The notes: generated by a model not told the origin, from the sequence alone. A DNA stretch of 7,931 bases from Candidatus Methylarchaceae archaeon HK01M (GCA_024256245.1 JAKLZD010000058.1:1-7931), one strand, 5' to 3'. Shown: positions 1 through 5,555, counted from the stretch's first letter. Made by a program: numbers and translations.

Positions 1-2
1 AT

Positions 3-86
3 AAGGTTAATCCAAGACTTCCAAAAATTTTCTACTTAGAAACAAGAAATGGAGAGTTAGTAATAGTTGCCAAGAAAGCAAGGTGA
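3..86 (+). CDS. C-terminal end of an unrecognised protein (5' end outside window)
   Basis: Frame 3 is open from the window edge to a TGA at 84-86 and encodes 27 residues that read like a real protein end: a basic, proline-containing stretch (NPRLPKIFYLE), then a short hydrophobic strand (ELVIVA) and a basic tail (KKAR). The other two frames have stops within the first 40 bases. The fragment is too short to assign a family. An alternating strand with a polar tail would suit the last strand of an alpha/beta enzyme, but that is only a guess. No gene follows it closely, so it is probably the last gene of its transcript. Confidence 0.5.
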   Translation, partial: KVNPRLPKIFYLETRNGELVIVAKKAR

Positions 87-347
87 GGGAGTGAAGAGTG
101 TGAGTTGATACAGTTCTTCTCATTTCAATAATTAACCTATCAATTCTGATATTTCTCACTAGGGCCACTTGGCTGGTGTTACAGAGTTCACGATCATAAA
201 CCGTTATAAAACTTTAAGGAATCTTTTTGGATTCAATTTGAAAGCTTATTCGCAGTCCCTCTATAACAAAATATTCAAACTCATAAGAGAATAATTATTG
301 AGTTACTTCTATTAGTGTTGAAGATCGTAGATAATAGTCAAATAATT
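87..347. other. Intergenic region, no supported gene
   Basis: About 260 AT-rich bases between the upstream gene end and the Hjc-like gene. There is a TATA-like TTATAAAA at 204-211 and an AT-rich patch at 288-300. The second is better placed to serve the ATG at 348, with a predicted transcript start near 320, but it is weak. Short open stretches in this region lack start codons or are under 30 residues. I see no tRNA, strong hairpin or repeat. Confidence 0.5.
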
Positions 348-668
348 ATGCAGACAGAATATAAGAAAGGAAGAGCAGAAGAATATTACGTAAAGGGGTT
401 GTTAGAGGAAAAAGGTTATCGTTATATCATGAAATCTGCAGGTAGCCACACGCCCATCGACCTTCTAGCTTCCAACGGCTTGGAAACCTTAGCGGTTCAA
501 GTCAGGAGAGTATCGCATATAAACCAGGAGGAAAGAGAAAAGTTATGTGATTGGGCAAGGATTTTTCACGCCTGTCCGGTTCTCGCTGTAAATATAAAAG
601 ATAGATGGAGGATAACAGATCTGTTATGCAACGAAATTACTTTTAAAATAAAAAATATAAGAGCCTAA
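348..668 (+). CDS. Hjc-like Holliday junction resolvase family nuclease (PD-(D/E)XK fold), altered motif
   Basis: A 106-residue protein of about the length of archaeal Hjc, the dimeric nuclease that cuts four-way DNA junctions. Numbered from the ATG at 348, the N-terminal KKGRAEE block supplies the metal-binding Glu (E11). SAGSHTPIDLLA supplies the Ser/Gly loop and the Asp (D38). The next strand should carry the (E/Q)xK signature but reads Q51-V-R53, so the catalytic Lys is replaced by Arg. A GTG at 315 would add 11 residues. I prefer 348 because Hjc proteins begin a few residues before the KGRAEE block. No clear ribosome binding site precedes either start. It stands alone, without replication or repair neighbours in view. 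The family fold is fairly sure. Whether it is the main Hjc, a diverged paralogue or an endonuclease of another specificity is open, so I give no gene symbol. Confidence 0.75.
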   Translation: MQTEYKKGRAEEYYVKGLLEEKGYRYIMKSAGSHTPIDLLASNGLETLAVQVRRVSHINQEEREKLCDWARIFHACPVLAVNIKDRWRITDLLCNEITFKIKNIRA

Positions 669-770
669 CCACCATTAACAAATCAAATTATACGAATAGT
701 AAAGAATCCTATATATGAATGACTCTTTAAAGAATTAACTTGAGAATGAAAGCCGACTATACGAAACTTC

Positions 771-804
771 TATCGGATGCTAAAACAGTCTGAACATCTC
801 GATA
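771..804 (+). repeat. Imperfect hairpin in the intergenic region
   Basis: TATCGGATG at 771-779 pairs with CATCTCGATA at 795-804. This gives five plus four base pairs with one bulged T and a 15-base loop. It lies in non-coding sequence between two plus-strand genes. It is not followed by a T tract, so it is not a typical terminator, and it could be part of a leader RNA or chance. Confidence 0.3.
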
Positions 805-966
805 ATGCGAACGGAGACAAGCGAGTTTTATGCCACATATTTCAGTGGTGTGTACTGTCATTTAAGCCGCCCCAATGGATTAAGAAACTTTATTTATGAG
901 CCATTTGCCGTCCTTAAAACCTTATTTAGGAGAAAGCTTTCAACCTCGTTAAAAAAGGTGTTATGA
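805..966 (+). CDS. Possible small ORF (53 residues) overlapping the ferritin-like gene start
   Basis: An ATG at 805 opens a frame of 53 codons ending at TGA 964-966, inside the ATGATG start of the ferritin-like gene. The product would be basic and amphipathic, ending with FRRKLSTSLKKVL, and contains a single Cys. No convincing ribosome binding site precedes it, and it covers the two promoter-like repeats at 885-932. It could be a real leader peptide translationally coupled to the next gene, a decayed gene end, or chance. I favour chance or remnant and do not assign a function. Confidence 0.2.
   Translation: MRTETSEFYATYFSGVYCHLSRPNGLRNFIYEPFAVLKTLFRRKLSTSLKKVL
885..932 (+). promoter_or_regulatory. 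Two near-identical 16-base direct repeats: tandem promoter or operator
   Basis: AAACTTTATTTATGAG (885-900) and AAACCTTATTTAGGAG (917-932) match at 14 of 16 positions and start 32 bases apart, about three helical turns, so both copies would face the same side of the DNA. Each contains a TATA-like core (CTTTATTTA or CCTTATTTA). The upstream copy predicts a transcript start near 920, and the downstream copy one near 950, just before the GGTG ribosome binding site of the ferritin-like gene. They may be alternative promoters or paired sites for a metal- or redox-responsive regulator. Confidence 0.45.
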
Positions 967-1436
967 TGAGTGAAGTAGTTAAAAAGATCAAGGATATGAT
1001 CAAGATGGAGGAGAGCTATGCTTTAAGTCTCTCATCTAGTGTGGAAGGATTAGACAATGTGGCAGTCCAAGAGATCCTAAGGGGTATAGCTCACGACTCC
1101 CGAAAACATGCAGGCCTCTATACTGCTATTTTGAGCCTTCTGAAGAGCGAAGGGAGAGCCCTCACCGATCAGGAGTACCAAAAACTTGAATCAGTCATAA
1201 AGAAGCACATCGAAGTAGAGAGTCAGATGGTGGAAGAAGTAAAAAAGCTTCTAGAGGGGGAGTGGGATAGCAGAATAAAGCATCTATTAAGAGATATCTA
1301 CGAGGACGAAGTCAAGCACCATGTCCTCATGAAACACCTTTTGGAGGCGGTTATAAGGAAAGAGGCCATCTTAGAGGAGGATGTGTGGGATATGCTTTGG
1401 AGGGATGTGCCGGGCCACGGCGCGCCCATCGCTTGA
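963..1436 (+). CDS. Ferritin-like/rubrerythrin-like four-helix diiron-type protein
   Basis: A 157-residue, wholly helical, highly charged cytoplasmic protein with the layout of the ferritin-like superfamily. Helix 1 carries E17/E18. Helix 2 has HDSRKH (D45, H49). Helix 3 has HIEVES (H82, E84, E86). Helix 4 has EDEVKHH (E116, H119, H120), the usual ExxH of a diiron site. In helix 2 the usual ExxH is S46-x-x-H49, so the bridging Glu seems replaced by Ser or taken over by D45. The C-terminal tail ends in a Pro/Gly-rich segment (VPGHGAPIA) outside the bundle. There is no rubredoxin Cys4 domain, unlike true rubrerythrin. Starts: ATGATG at 963/966 follows GGTG at 957-960, and the second ATG has the better spacing (5 bases against 2). 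Likely roles are iron or peroxide handling, but substrate and activity are inferred only from the fold. Confidence 0.7.
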   Translation: MMSEVVKKIKDMIKMEESYALSLSSSVEGLDNVAVQEILRGIAHDSRKHAGLYTAILSLLKSEGRALTDQEYQKLESVIKKHIEVESQMVEEVKKLLEGEWDSRIKHLLRDIYEDEVKHHVLMKHLLEAVIRKEAILEEDVWDMLWRDVPGHGAPIA

Positions 1437-1601
1437 TCATTTGGGCTTTGATGTTAAAGAGACTATATGGATAATTTCGAAACTGAAATGCCAATTATAT
1501 GAAGGGGTAGGCATAGAAAGCTGACAGATGCGACGATAGCCGTTCTAGTCGTTCTATTGCTATCTAAATCGTTGATAAATTACAATAAGATTGAATTAAA
1601 A
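1437..1601. other. Intergenic region between convergent genes
   Basis: This 165-base spacer separates two genes that run toward each other. On the minus strand, just past the lysK stop, a T-rich stretch (TTTATAGTTTTAATTC, about 1586-1601) could act as an archaeal oligo-T terminator. A short inverted pair GATAGC/GCTATC (about 1535-1564) encloses two copies of CGTTCTA nine bases apart. I see no RNA gene. Confidence 0.35.
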
Positions 1602-2717
1602 CTATAAATTTCTACTTTTTACATGGTAGAATTTATACAGATTCGATATAACTTTCTGGTAAATCTTGATGCCTGATAGATACTCTGAAATTTCGATATA
1701 CTCCTTATGTGTATGGGATAGGTGTGGATTTCCTGGACCATAAGTTACTACCGGTATCTTAAATGCTTGTCCAAAGGCGTTCATATCTCCTGTGCCAGTT
1801 TTTCGTATTAACATAGGTCTCATCCCTCTTATCTTCAATATAGCAACGATTAGAGCTCTTACTAGAGGTGAATTTTTATCAGTTTCAAAGGGTTCTGTCA
1901 TATCTCCCACCTTCACATCTATCTTTGGAAAGGATACATCTGATTGGTATTCTTTTATTATCCCCATGATATCTTGGTAGACTTTTGTGCAAGACATCTT
2001 AGTAGGTATTCTTATGTCTGTGGTTATCCTGCACGTGCCCGGCAATATATTATGAGCAGTTCCACCTTTTATCTTTGTGATACATGCAGTCAGGGAGTCG
2101 AAACGACTGTTTTTATCCTCCTTTTGTAAAGCATAGATACGTATAGCATCCCAGACCTCAAAGGCTTTCTCAATAGCATTTTGTGACATCCAAGGAGCAC
2201 TTGCATGAACACTTGCTGTCTTACACGTAATCATCAAAGAGATTCGGCCCTTATATCCAATCGTTATCTGCTCTATGCCGCTAGGCTCGCCAAATATCGC
2301 ATAATCAACTTTGATACTATCTTTGATAAGCTCCCTAACCCCTCTTCCCTTTCCTTCTTCATCAACAACCCCTGCAACTATTACCTTCCCAAAATCTGTT
2401 TTATCGACAAATTTTGATGCGGCCATTAACATGGCTGTTAGAGAGGATTTGGCATCTACAGAACCCCTACCAAATATAAGACCATCCGCGACCCTCACAG
2501 GTTGTATGCCTGGAACAGTATCCATATGACCACATAGCAGTATCGAAGGTGATCCAGAGCCTATAGTCCCTATTACATTTTTCACTTTATCTACTTCTAC
2601 ATCAAAGCCTAGATTTTCCATTCTTTCAGCCAATAACTGAGACAGAAGCTCTTCTTGACCTGAAGGACTGTATATCTTCAATACCTCTTCCAGTAGTTTG
2701 ACGGCGTATTCCTCCAA
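1602..2717 (-). CDS. lysK: LysK: LysW-lysine/LysW-ornithine hydrolase (M20 metallopeptidase)
   Basis: Last step of LysW-dependent biosynthesis: it cleaves the isopeptide bond that holds lysine (or ornithine) on the C-terminal Glu of LysW. The 371-residue protein has the M20/ArgE-DapE metal site. CGHMDTVPG gives H64 and D66, GRGSVDAKSS gives the bridging D88, DEEGKGRG gives catalytic E120 and metal-binding E121, GEPSG gives E144, and LSHTHKEYI gives H335. A dimerisation lid lies in about residues 155-265. The start is TTG at 2717, chosen because a GGAGG lies seven bases upstream and the next in-frame ATG would remove the N-terminal helix. Its ribosome binding site overlaps the lysX stop, so translation is probably coupled. 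DapE/ArgE-type deacylases share the fold, but the LysW and LysX neighbours make LysK much the best call. Confidence 0.92.
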   Translation of the reverse strand: MEEYAVKLLEEVLKIYSPSGQEELLSQLLAERMENLGFDVEVDKVKNVIGTIGSGSPSILLCGHMDTVPGIQPVRVADGLIFGRGSVDAKSSLTAMLMAASKFVDKTDFGKVIVAGVVDEEGKGRGVRELIKDSIKVDYAIFGEPSGIEQITIGYKGRISLMITCKTASVHASAPWMSQNAIEKAFEVWDAIRIYALQKEDKNSRFDSLTACITKIKGGTAHNILPGTCRITTDIRIPTKMSCTKVYQDIMGIIKEYQSDVSFPKIDVKVGDMTEPFETDKNSPLVRALIVAILKIRGMRPMLIRKTGTGDMNAFGQAFKIPVVTYGPGNPHLSHTHKEYIEISEYLSGIKIYQKVISNLYKFYHVKSRNL

Positions 2718-2723
2718 GGCTTG

Positions 2724-2728
2724 CCTCC
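2724..2728 (-). promoter_or_regulatory. Ribosome binding site for lysK, overlapping the lysX stop
   Basis: On the minus strand the lysX stop TAG runs straight into GGAGG (TAGGAGG), seven bases before the TTG start of lysK. This strong site decides the unusual start codon and suggests translational coupling. Confidence 0.8.
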
Positions 2729-3561
2729 TATCTGCTAGATTTTTTGAGATAGTCGATTATTAGACTTGGTATATCGACACCTGTGCTTGGCACAGTATTC
2801 TTGAATTCAGTAGTATTATTGATCTCATGGACTAAGAGCCCGTCAGGGCCTTCCATGCAGTCCACCCCTAAGATTCCTCCACCGACAATCTTTGAAGCTT
2901 TAATACATATATCCTCCAATTCTTTGGTTATAGGACAGTTTACCGCCTTTGCTCCCAAGGCTATGTTCGTCTTCCAATTTCCAGAGGGAGATACCCTATA
3001 TATAGCGGCGACTACTTCATCACCTATCACTATACTTCTTATATCCCTTGGTGGACGCTCCACGTACTCCTGGATGTAATAGACTTGGTAAAGGGGGAAC
3101 ATATGCTCCCTATCCTCGAAGATAGCTTCGGCCGAGTCTTTATCCTTTAAGGGGGCCACCAATCTTCCCCAACTTCCTATAGTCGGCTTTAAGATCGAAG
3201 GGTAGCCAAAATTTTCAACAGATTTTAGAGCGCCTTTAGGGTTGAAGGACAACGCTGTGCGAGGCGTCGGTATACCGGCCTTAAGGAGGGCGAGACTGGT
3301 AAGAAGCTTATTCCCGGTAGTAAGGGCAACATCAAAAGGGTTGACCACTGAAATTCCTTTTGCCTCCAGAGCTGCTGTGAGATGCAAACTCCTAAAATAG
3401 CTGATACACCTTTGAAGTACGATATCGCCGAACGCTTTCGTATAATCATCGTCCAAGAGTAGGAGGATGTCTTTGGCGTCCAATAGCTTCAGTTCCACTC
3501 CTCTCTTCTTTGCTGCATTGGCTATCGCTTTTTCTTCCCATCTGATGTAATCATACACCAT
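2728..3561 (-). CDS. lysX: LysX: LysW-alpha-aminoadipate ligase (ATP-grasp, RimK-like)
   Basis: ATP-dependent ligase that joins the amino group of alpha-aminoadipate (or glutamate in bifunctional or ArgX-type forms) to the terminal Glu of LysW. Seen here: N-terminal VYDYIRWEEK, typical of LysX; GNKLLTS at about 83-89; the ATP-grasp block LKPTIGSWGR (K125); YYIQEYVERPPRDIR (161-175); and the metal/substrate strand GVDCMEG...HEINNTTEFKN (D235, E246, N248). The N-N-T in this last motif matches the N-x-T of Thermus LysX as I recall it, and ArgX-type enzymes differ there, which favours aminoadipate. At 277 residues it is about three residues short at the N terminus. The codons just upstream (KLTTIS) fit the missing first strand in frame but have no start codon; see findings. 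No ribosome binding site precedes ATG 3561. It follows lysW by 18 bases. Confidence 0.92.
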   Translation of the reverse strand: MVYDYIRWEEKAIANAAKKRGVELKLLDAKDILLLLDDDYTKAFGDIVLQRCISYFRSLHLTAALEAKGISVVNPFDVALTTGNKLLTSLALLKAGIPTPRTALSFNPKGALKSVENFGYPSILKPTIGSWGRLVAPLKDKDSAEAIFEDREHMFPLYQVYYIQEYVERPPRDIRSIVIGDEVVAAIYRVSPSGNWKTNIALGAKAVNCPITKELEDICIKASKIVGGGILGVDCMEGPDGLLVHEINNTTEFKNTVPSTGVDIPSLIIDYLKKSSR

Positions 3562-3579
3562 AGAGATGGTGGTTAACTT

Positions 3580-3750
3580 TCATTCACCCCAGTCTTCACC
3601 AACTTCTTGTATTGGGCGTAGATCGAAGGCATTATCCCTTTTCTTGTAAAGCTCGAAGGAAGCACCACAATCAGGGCATGTGACGATCTCACCTTCAAGG
3701 GCATCTTCTGGCAGTGAAATATCACCTTCACATTCCGGGCACTTCATCAT
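3580..3750 (-). CDS. lysW: LysW: amino-group carrier protein
   Basis: Small acidic carrier that blocks the alpha-amino group of pathway intermediates and presents them to LysX, LysZ, LysY, LysJ and LysK. Starting at ATG 3750 it has 56 residues: a zinc ribbon with C4-P-E-C7 and C25-P-D-C28, an acidic middle, and the diagnostic C-terminal EDWGE whose last Glu (E56) receives the substrate. The open frame reaches an ATG at 3765, but a full GGAGGTGA lies inside those first codons, so translation must begin at one of the paired ATGs at 3750 or 3747. That gives 55-56 residues, the usual LysW size. The gene lies 36 bases after homocitrate synthase and 18 before lysX. Its stop TGA is embedded in ATGA. 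Confidence 0.96.
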   Translation of the reverse strand: MMKCPECEGDISLPEDALEGEIVTCPDCGASFELYKKRDNAFDLRPIQEVGEDWGE

Positions 3751-3752
3751 TC

Positions 3753-3760
3753 TCACCTCC
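3753..3760 (-). promoter_or_regulatory. Strong ribosome binding site for lysW
   Basis: GGAGGTGA on the minus strand is an eight-base match to the 16S 3' end, with the GGAGG core five bases before ATG 3750 and eight before ATG 3747. It sits within the longest open frame and so rules out the upstream ATG at 3765. It is the strongest such site in the cluster, fitting a carrier protein needed in excess over its enzymes. Confidence 0.85.
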
Positions 3761-3786
3761 CTCATAAGTGCTATTCCAAGCAGAGT

Positions 3787-5010
3787 TTAAAGCTTGTCCT
3801 CAACTTTAAGCACTTCTTCTTCGAGCTCCTCAGATAAACTCAGTTCAAATAAATCGCCGCATTGAAGCTTTTTAAGACCTTGAGCAAGTTTACCAGCCTC
3901 TTCCACACTAGGACTTAACCCTAGTATATGTAAAAGGAAGGCAGCACTATTTTTACCTGAGAGCTCGCCGAAGACGACCCTCCTCTTGTTGCCCACAGCC
4001 TTGGGGGGTATGAGTTCGTAAGCAGCAGGCTCTCTGATTATAGCAGCAACATGGGTTCCAGCTTTATGCTTGTAGGCATTTTCACCTACGATAGGCTTCG
4101 ATTCGGGAGTTCTTACGCCAGTATATCTTTCAATTAGATTTGAAAGCTCGCTCAGTAAATCTTGTTTTACTTTCATTTTCTTCCTATAGATCAATTTTAA
4201 GGCCATCACAACCTCAGCAAGAGGGGCGATCCCTACCCTCTCACCCAACCCATTTATAGTGACGTGAATCTGATCTGCCCCTGCCTCGATGCCAGCTAAA
4301 GAATTGGCTGTTGCCAGACCTAAATCGTTATGGCAATGGACATCGAGAGGAGTATCCACCACCTCCCTAACCGCTCTTACAAGGTTGTACATGCCTTGAG
4401 GCCTCAAGATGCCAAGTGTATCAGGCAGTCCAATCCTATCGGCCCCTGCTTCTGCAACCTCTTTACAGATCCTATTAAGAAATTCAGGATCGGATCTACT
4501 CGCATCTTCCATAGTAAAGCGTAGGCGCAGACCATGGCTCTTTGCGTATTCAACTGCACCAACCGCTCTCCTGATCGTCTCCTCCCTAGAAACTCTAAGT
4601 TTGTACTTCAAATGAATGTCAGATACAGAATGATACATGGCTATCCATCTTGCATCACAATCAAGGGCCACATCGATGTCTTTGGGCAAGGCTCTGACAT
4701 GAACTATGATGTCCGCCCCCAACCCAGCCTTTACAATCCTCCTGCATGATTCTTTATGGCTAGGAGATACGATGGGGCTTATCTCTATAGCGTTGACTCC
4801 AAAATAATCCAGCATCCAAGCTATCTGTAAACTCTGGTGCACGGTAAAGGAGACGCCTGGCGATTGCTCACCCTCCCTCAATGTGCTGTCTAGTAGGAAT
4901 ACATCTCCTACAGGGTTACTGGATACTTTATTGTACCAACTGGCCAAATAACTAGAATCGATTTTCGTTATTCTAGATTCTAAATTCGAACTTTTAGATT
5001 CAGATTCCAT
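3787..5010 (-). CDS. lysS: Homocitrate synthase (LysS type; isopropylmalate synthase superfamily)
   Basis: Condenses acetyl-CoA with 2-oxoglutarate to homocitrate, the first step of the alpha-aminoadipate lysine route. Numbered from ATG 5010 (407 residues), a 35-residue polar N-terminal extension precedes a DRE-TIM barrel with the signature DSTLREGEQSPG (D41, R45, E46) and DVHCHNDLG (metal ligands H225, H227). The barrel also has the GLGERVG loop and is followed by the linker region KAGTHVAAI (H320) and FGELSGKNS. The C-terminal tail is short, with no LeuA-type allosteric domain, so feedback by lysine would have to act at the active site or at transcription. The TTG at 5013 would add one residue; ATG 5010 is preferred. 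Isopropylmalate and citramalate synthases share all these motifs. The call as homocitrate synthase rests largely on the adjacent lysWXK genes and the lysine-type regulator. Confidence 0.85.
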   Translation of the reverse strand: MESESKSSNLESRITKIDSSYLASWYNKVSSNPVGDVFLLDSTLREGEQSPGVSFTVHQSLQIAWMLDYFGVNAIEISPIVSPSHKESCRRIVKAGLGADIIVHVRALPKDIDVALDCDARWIAMYHSVSDIHLKYKLRVSREETIRRAVGAVEYAKSHGLRLRFTMEDASRSDPEFLNRICKEVAEAGADRIGLPDTLGILRPQGMYNLVRAVREVVDTPLDVHCHNDLGLATANSLAGIEAGADQIHVTINGLGERVGIAPLAEVVMALKLIYRKKMKVKQDLLSELSNLIERYTGVRTPESKPIVGENAYKHKAGTHVAAIIREPAAYELIPPKAVGNKRRVVFGELSGKNSAAFLLHILGLSPSVEEAGKLAQGLKKLQCGDLFELSLSEELEEEVLKVEDKL

Positions 5011-5014
5011 CAAT

Positions 5015-5031
5015 ATTAGTCATTAACTATT
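5015..5031. promoter_or_regulatory. Candidate operator at the homocitrate synthase transcript start
   Basis: ATTAGT (5015-5020) and ACTATT (5026-5031) form a near-inverted repeat (5 of 6 pairs) with a five-base spacer. It lies just upstream of the ATG and over the predicted transcript start. Its size fits the half-sites of Lrp/AsnC-family dimers, and binding there would block transcription. AT-rich sequence makes chance symmetry common. Confidence 0.3.
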
Positions 5032-5040
5032 AAAGAAACG

Positions 5041-5054
5041 TATATATAAGCTTT
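5041..5054 (-). promoter_or_regulatory. TATA promoter of the lysS-lysW-lysX-lysK operon
   Basis: On the minus strand AAGCTTATATATA is a strong archaeal TATA box with a purine-rich stretch (AAAAG) before it as a possible BRE. It predicts a transcript start near 5020, leaving a leader of about ten bases before ATG 5010, so the mRNA may be nearly leaderless. No ribosome binding site precedes that ATG, which agrees. Confidence 0.65.
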
Positions 5055-5060
5055 TATAAT

Positions 5061-5474
5061 TTAGGCCCAGCTTTTAAGAATTATCATAGTATTCGTATTG
5101 GTTATGCCATCTATGCTACGAATTTCGTCGATGCACTTATTGACCTCTACTATGCTATGAGCTGAGAGATTCACAAAGATATCATATTGTCCCGTTACTT
5201 CATGGATATCTTTTATTCCATCTAATTCACATAGTTTCTTCGAAATGGCTGAGGAGGAGGTTGTGGGGCTTAGGGAGATCAGTACAATAGCGTTAGCGCT
5301 CTTGCTCACATTGATATCGATCGTAAACTTTTTGATAACGCCATTAGCTATCAGTTTTTTGATTCTTTTTCTTACAGCTGCCTCTGATAAGCCTACCTTC
5401 TTCCCTATAGCGCCGTATGGAAGCCTAGATTTCTCCTTCAATACATCTATTATTTGCTGATCTACCTTATCCAT
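5061..5474 (-). CDS. Lrp/AsnC-family transcription regulator, LysM-like
   Basis: DNA-binding regulator of 137 residues. The N-terminal helix-turn-helix covers about residues 3-47 (DQQIIDVL, then YGAIGKKVGLSEAAVRKRIKKL, the recognition helix being SEAAVRKRI). A beta strand linker follows, then the RAM/ligand-binding domain (about 60-137) with the family motif TGQYDIFV and the ending TNTMIILK. The start is ATG 5474, five bases after GGTG; the open frame continues 19 codons further up but that extension crosses the promoter. It lies directly upstream of the lysine operon on the same strand, as a pathway-specific regulator would. In Sulfolobus, LysM is an Lrp homologue that controls lys genes in response to lysine. 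The role here is inferred by similarity of type and position. Confidence 0.88.
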   Translation of the reverse strand: MDKVDQQIIDVLKEKSRLPYGAIGKKVGLSEAAVRKRIKKLIANGVIKKFTIDINVSKSANAIVLISLSPTTSSSAISKKLCELDGIKDIHEVTGQYDIFVNLSAHSIVEVNKCIDEIRSIDGITNTNTMIILKSWA

Positions 5475-5479
5475 CCTTT

Positions 5480-5485
5480 CACCTT
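5480..5485 (-). promoter_or_regulatory. Ribosome binding site deciding the start of the Lrp-type regulator
   Basis: AAGGTG on the minus strand lies five bases before ATG 5474, with the perfect palindrome TTGATCAA (about 5484-5491) overlapping just upstream. It supports the shorter protein over the in-frame ATG at 5531. Confidence 0.7.
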
Positions 5486-5513
5486 GATCAAACTTTAGGG
5501 TCAGATAGGGAGA

Positions 5514-5529
5514 GATAAATATTTTTATC
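5514..5529 (-). promoter_or_regulatory. Promoter of the Lrp-type regulator within a palindrome
   Basis: GATAAA (5514-5519) and TTTATC (5524-5529) are perfect inverted arms with a four-base spacer. Read on the minus strand, the element contains the TATA-like ATATTTATC, which predicts a transcript start near 5494 and a leader of about 20 bases carrying the GGTG site. A palindrome on the TATA box would let the regulator repress its own gene, as many Lrp-family proteins do. Confidence 0.45.
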
Positions 5530-5540
5530 AATAACAGTAA

Positions 5541-5555
5541 AATTAAAAAAATAAA
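5541..5555 (-). terminator. T-rich terminator after the APC permease
   Basis: On the minus strand the permease stop is followed after about 20 bases by eight C residues (5556-5563) and then TTTATTTTTTTAATT. Oligo-T tracts on the non-template strand are the typical archaeal termination signal. It would separate the permease transcript from the regulator promoter just downstream. Confidence 0.6.

Larger units (their letters stand above)
669..962. other. Intergenic/leader region upstream of the ferritin-like gene
   Basis: About 294 bases without a well-supported gene. It holds an imperfect hairpin (771-804), a pair of 16-base direct repeats resembling promoter elements (885-932), a TATA-like CTATATATG near 707-715 with no gene placed to use it, and two short open frames. 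One of these encodes 15 residues from the ATG at 748; the other is the 805-966 frame listed separately. No tRNA or C/D-box RNA could be supported. Confidence 0.45.

Noticed and set aside
100..200. Short hydrophobic open frame (about 30 residues) on the plus strand
   Set aside because: It has no start codon or ribosome binding site and is AT-rich; a chance hydrophobic translation is likely.
315..347. GTG start at 315 adding 11 residues to the Hjc-like protein
   Set aside because: The extension is not part of the Hjc fold, no ribosome binding site precedes it, and ATG 348 places KGRAEE at the usual distance from the N terminus.
739..815. C/D-box guide RNA in the 669-962 region
   Set aside because: There is a CTGA near 790, but the candidate C box departs from RTGATGA at several positions and no matching C'/D' pair is spaced correctly.
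1441..1524. 27-codon open frame from TTG 1441 after the ferritin-like gene
   Set aside because: It has no ribosome binding site, is very short, and lies in the spacer between convergent genes.
5475..5531. Longer N terminus for the Lrp-type regulator from ATG 5531
   Set aside because: The extension crosses the TATA/palindrome and the GGTG ribosome binding site; the shorter form matches the normal start of the family.
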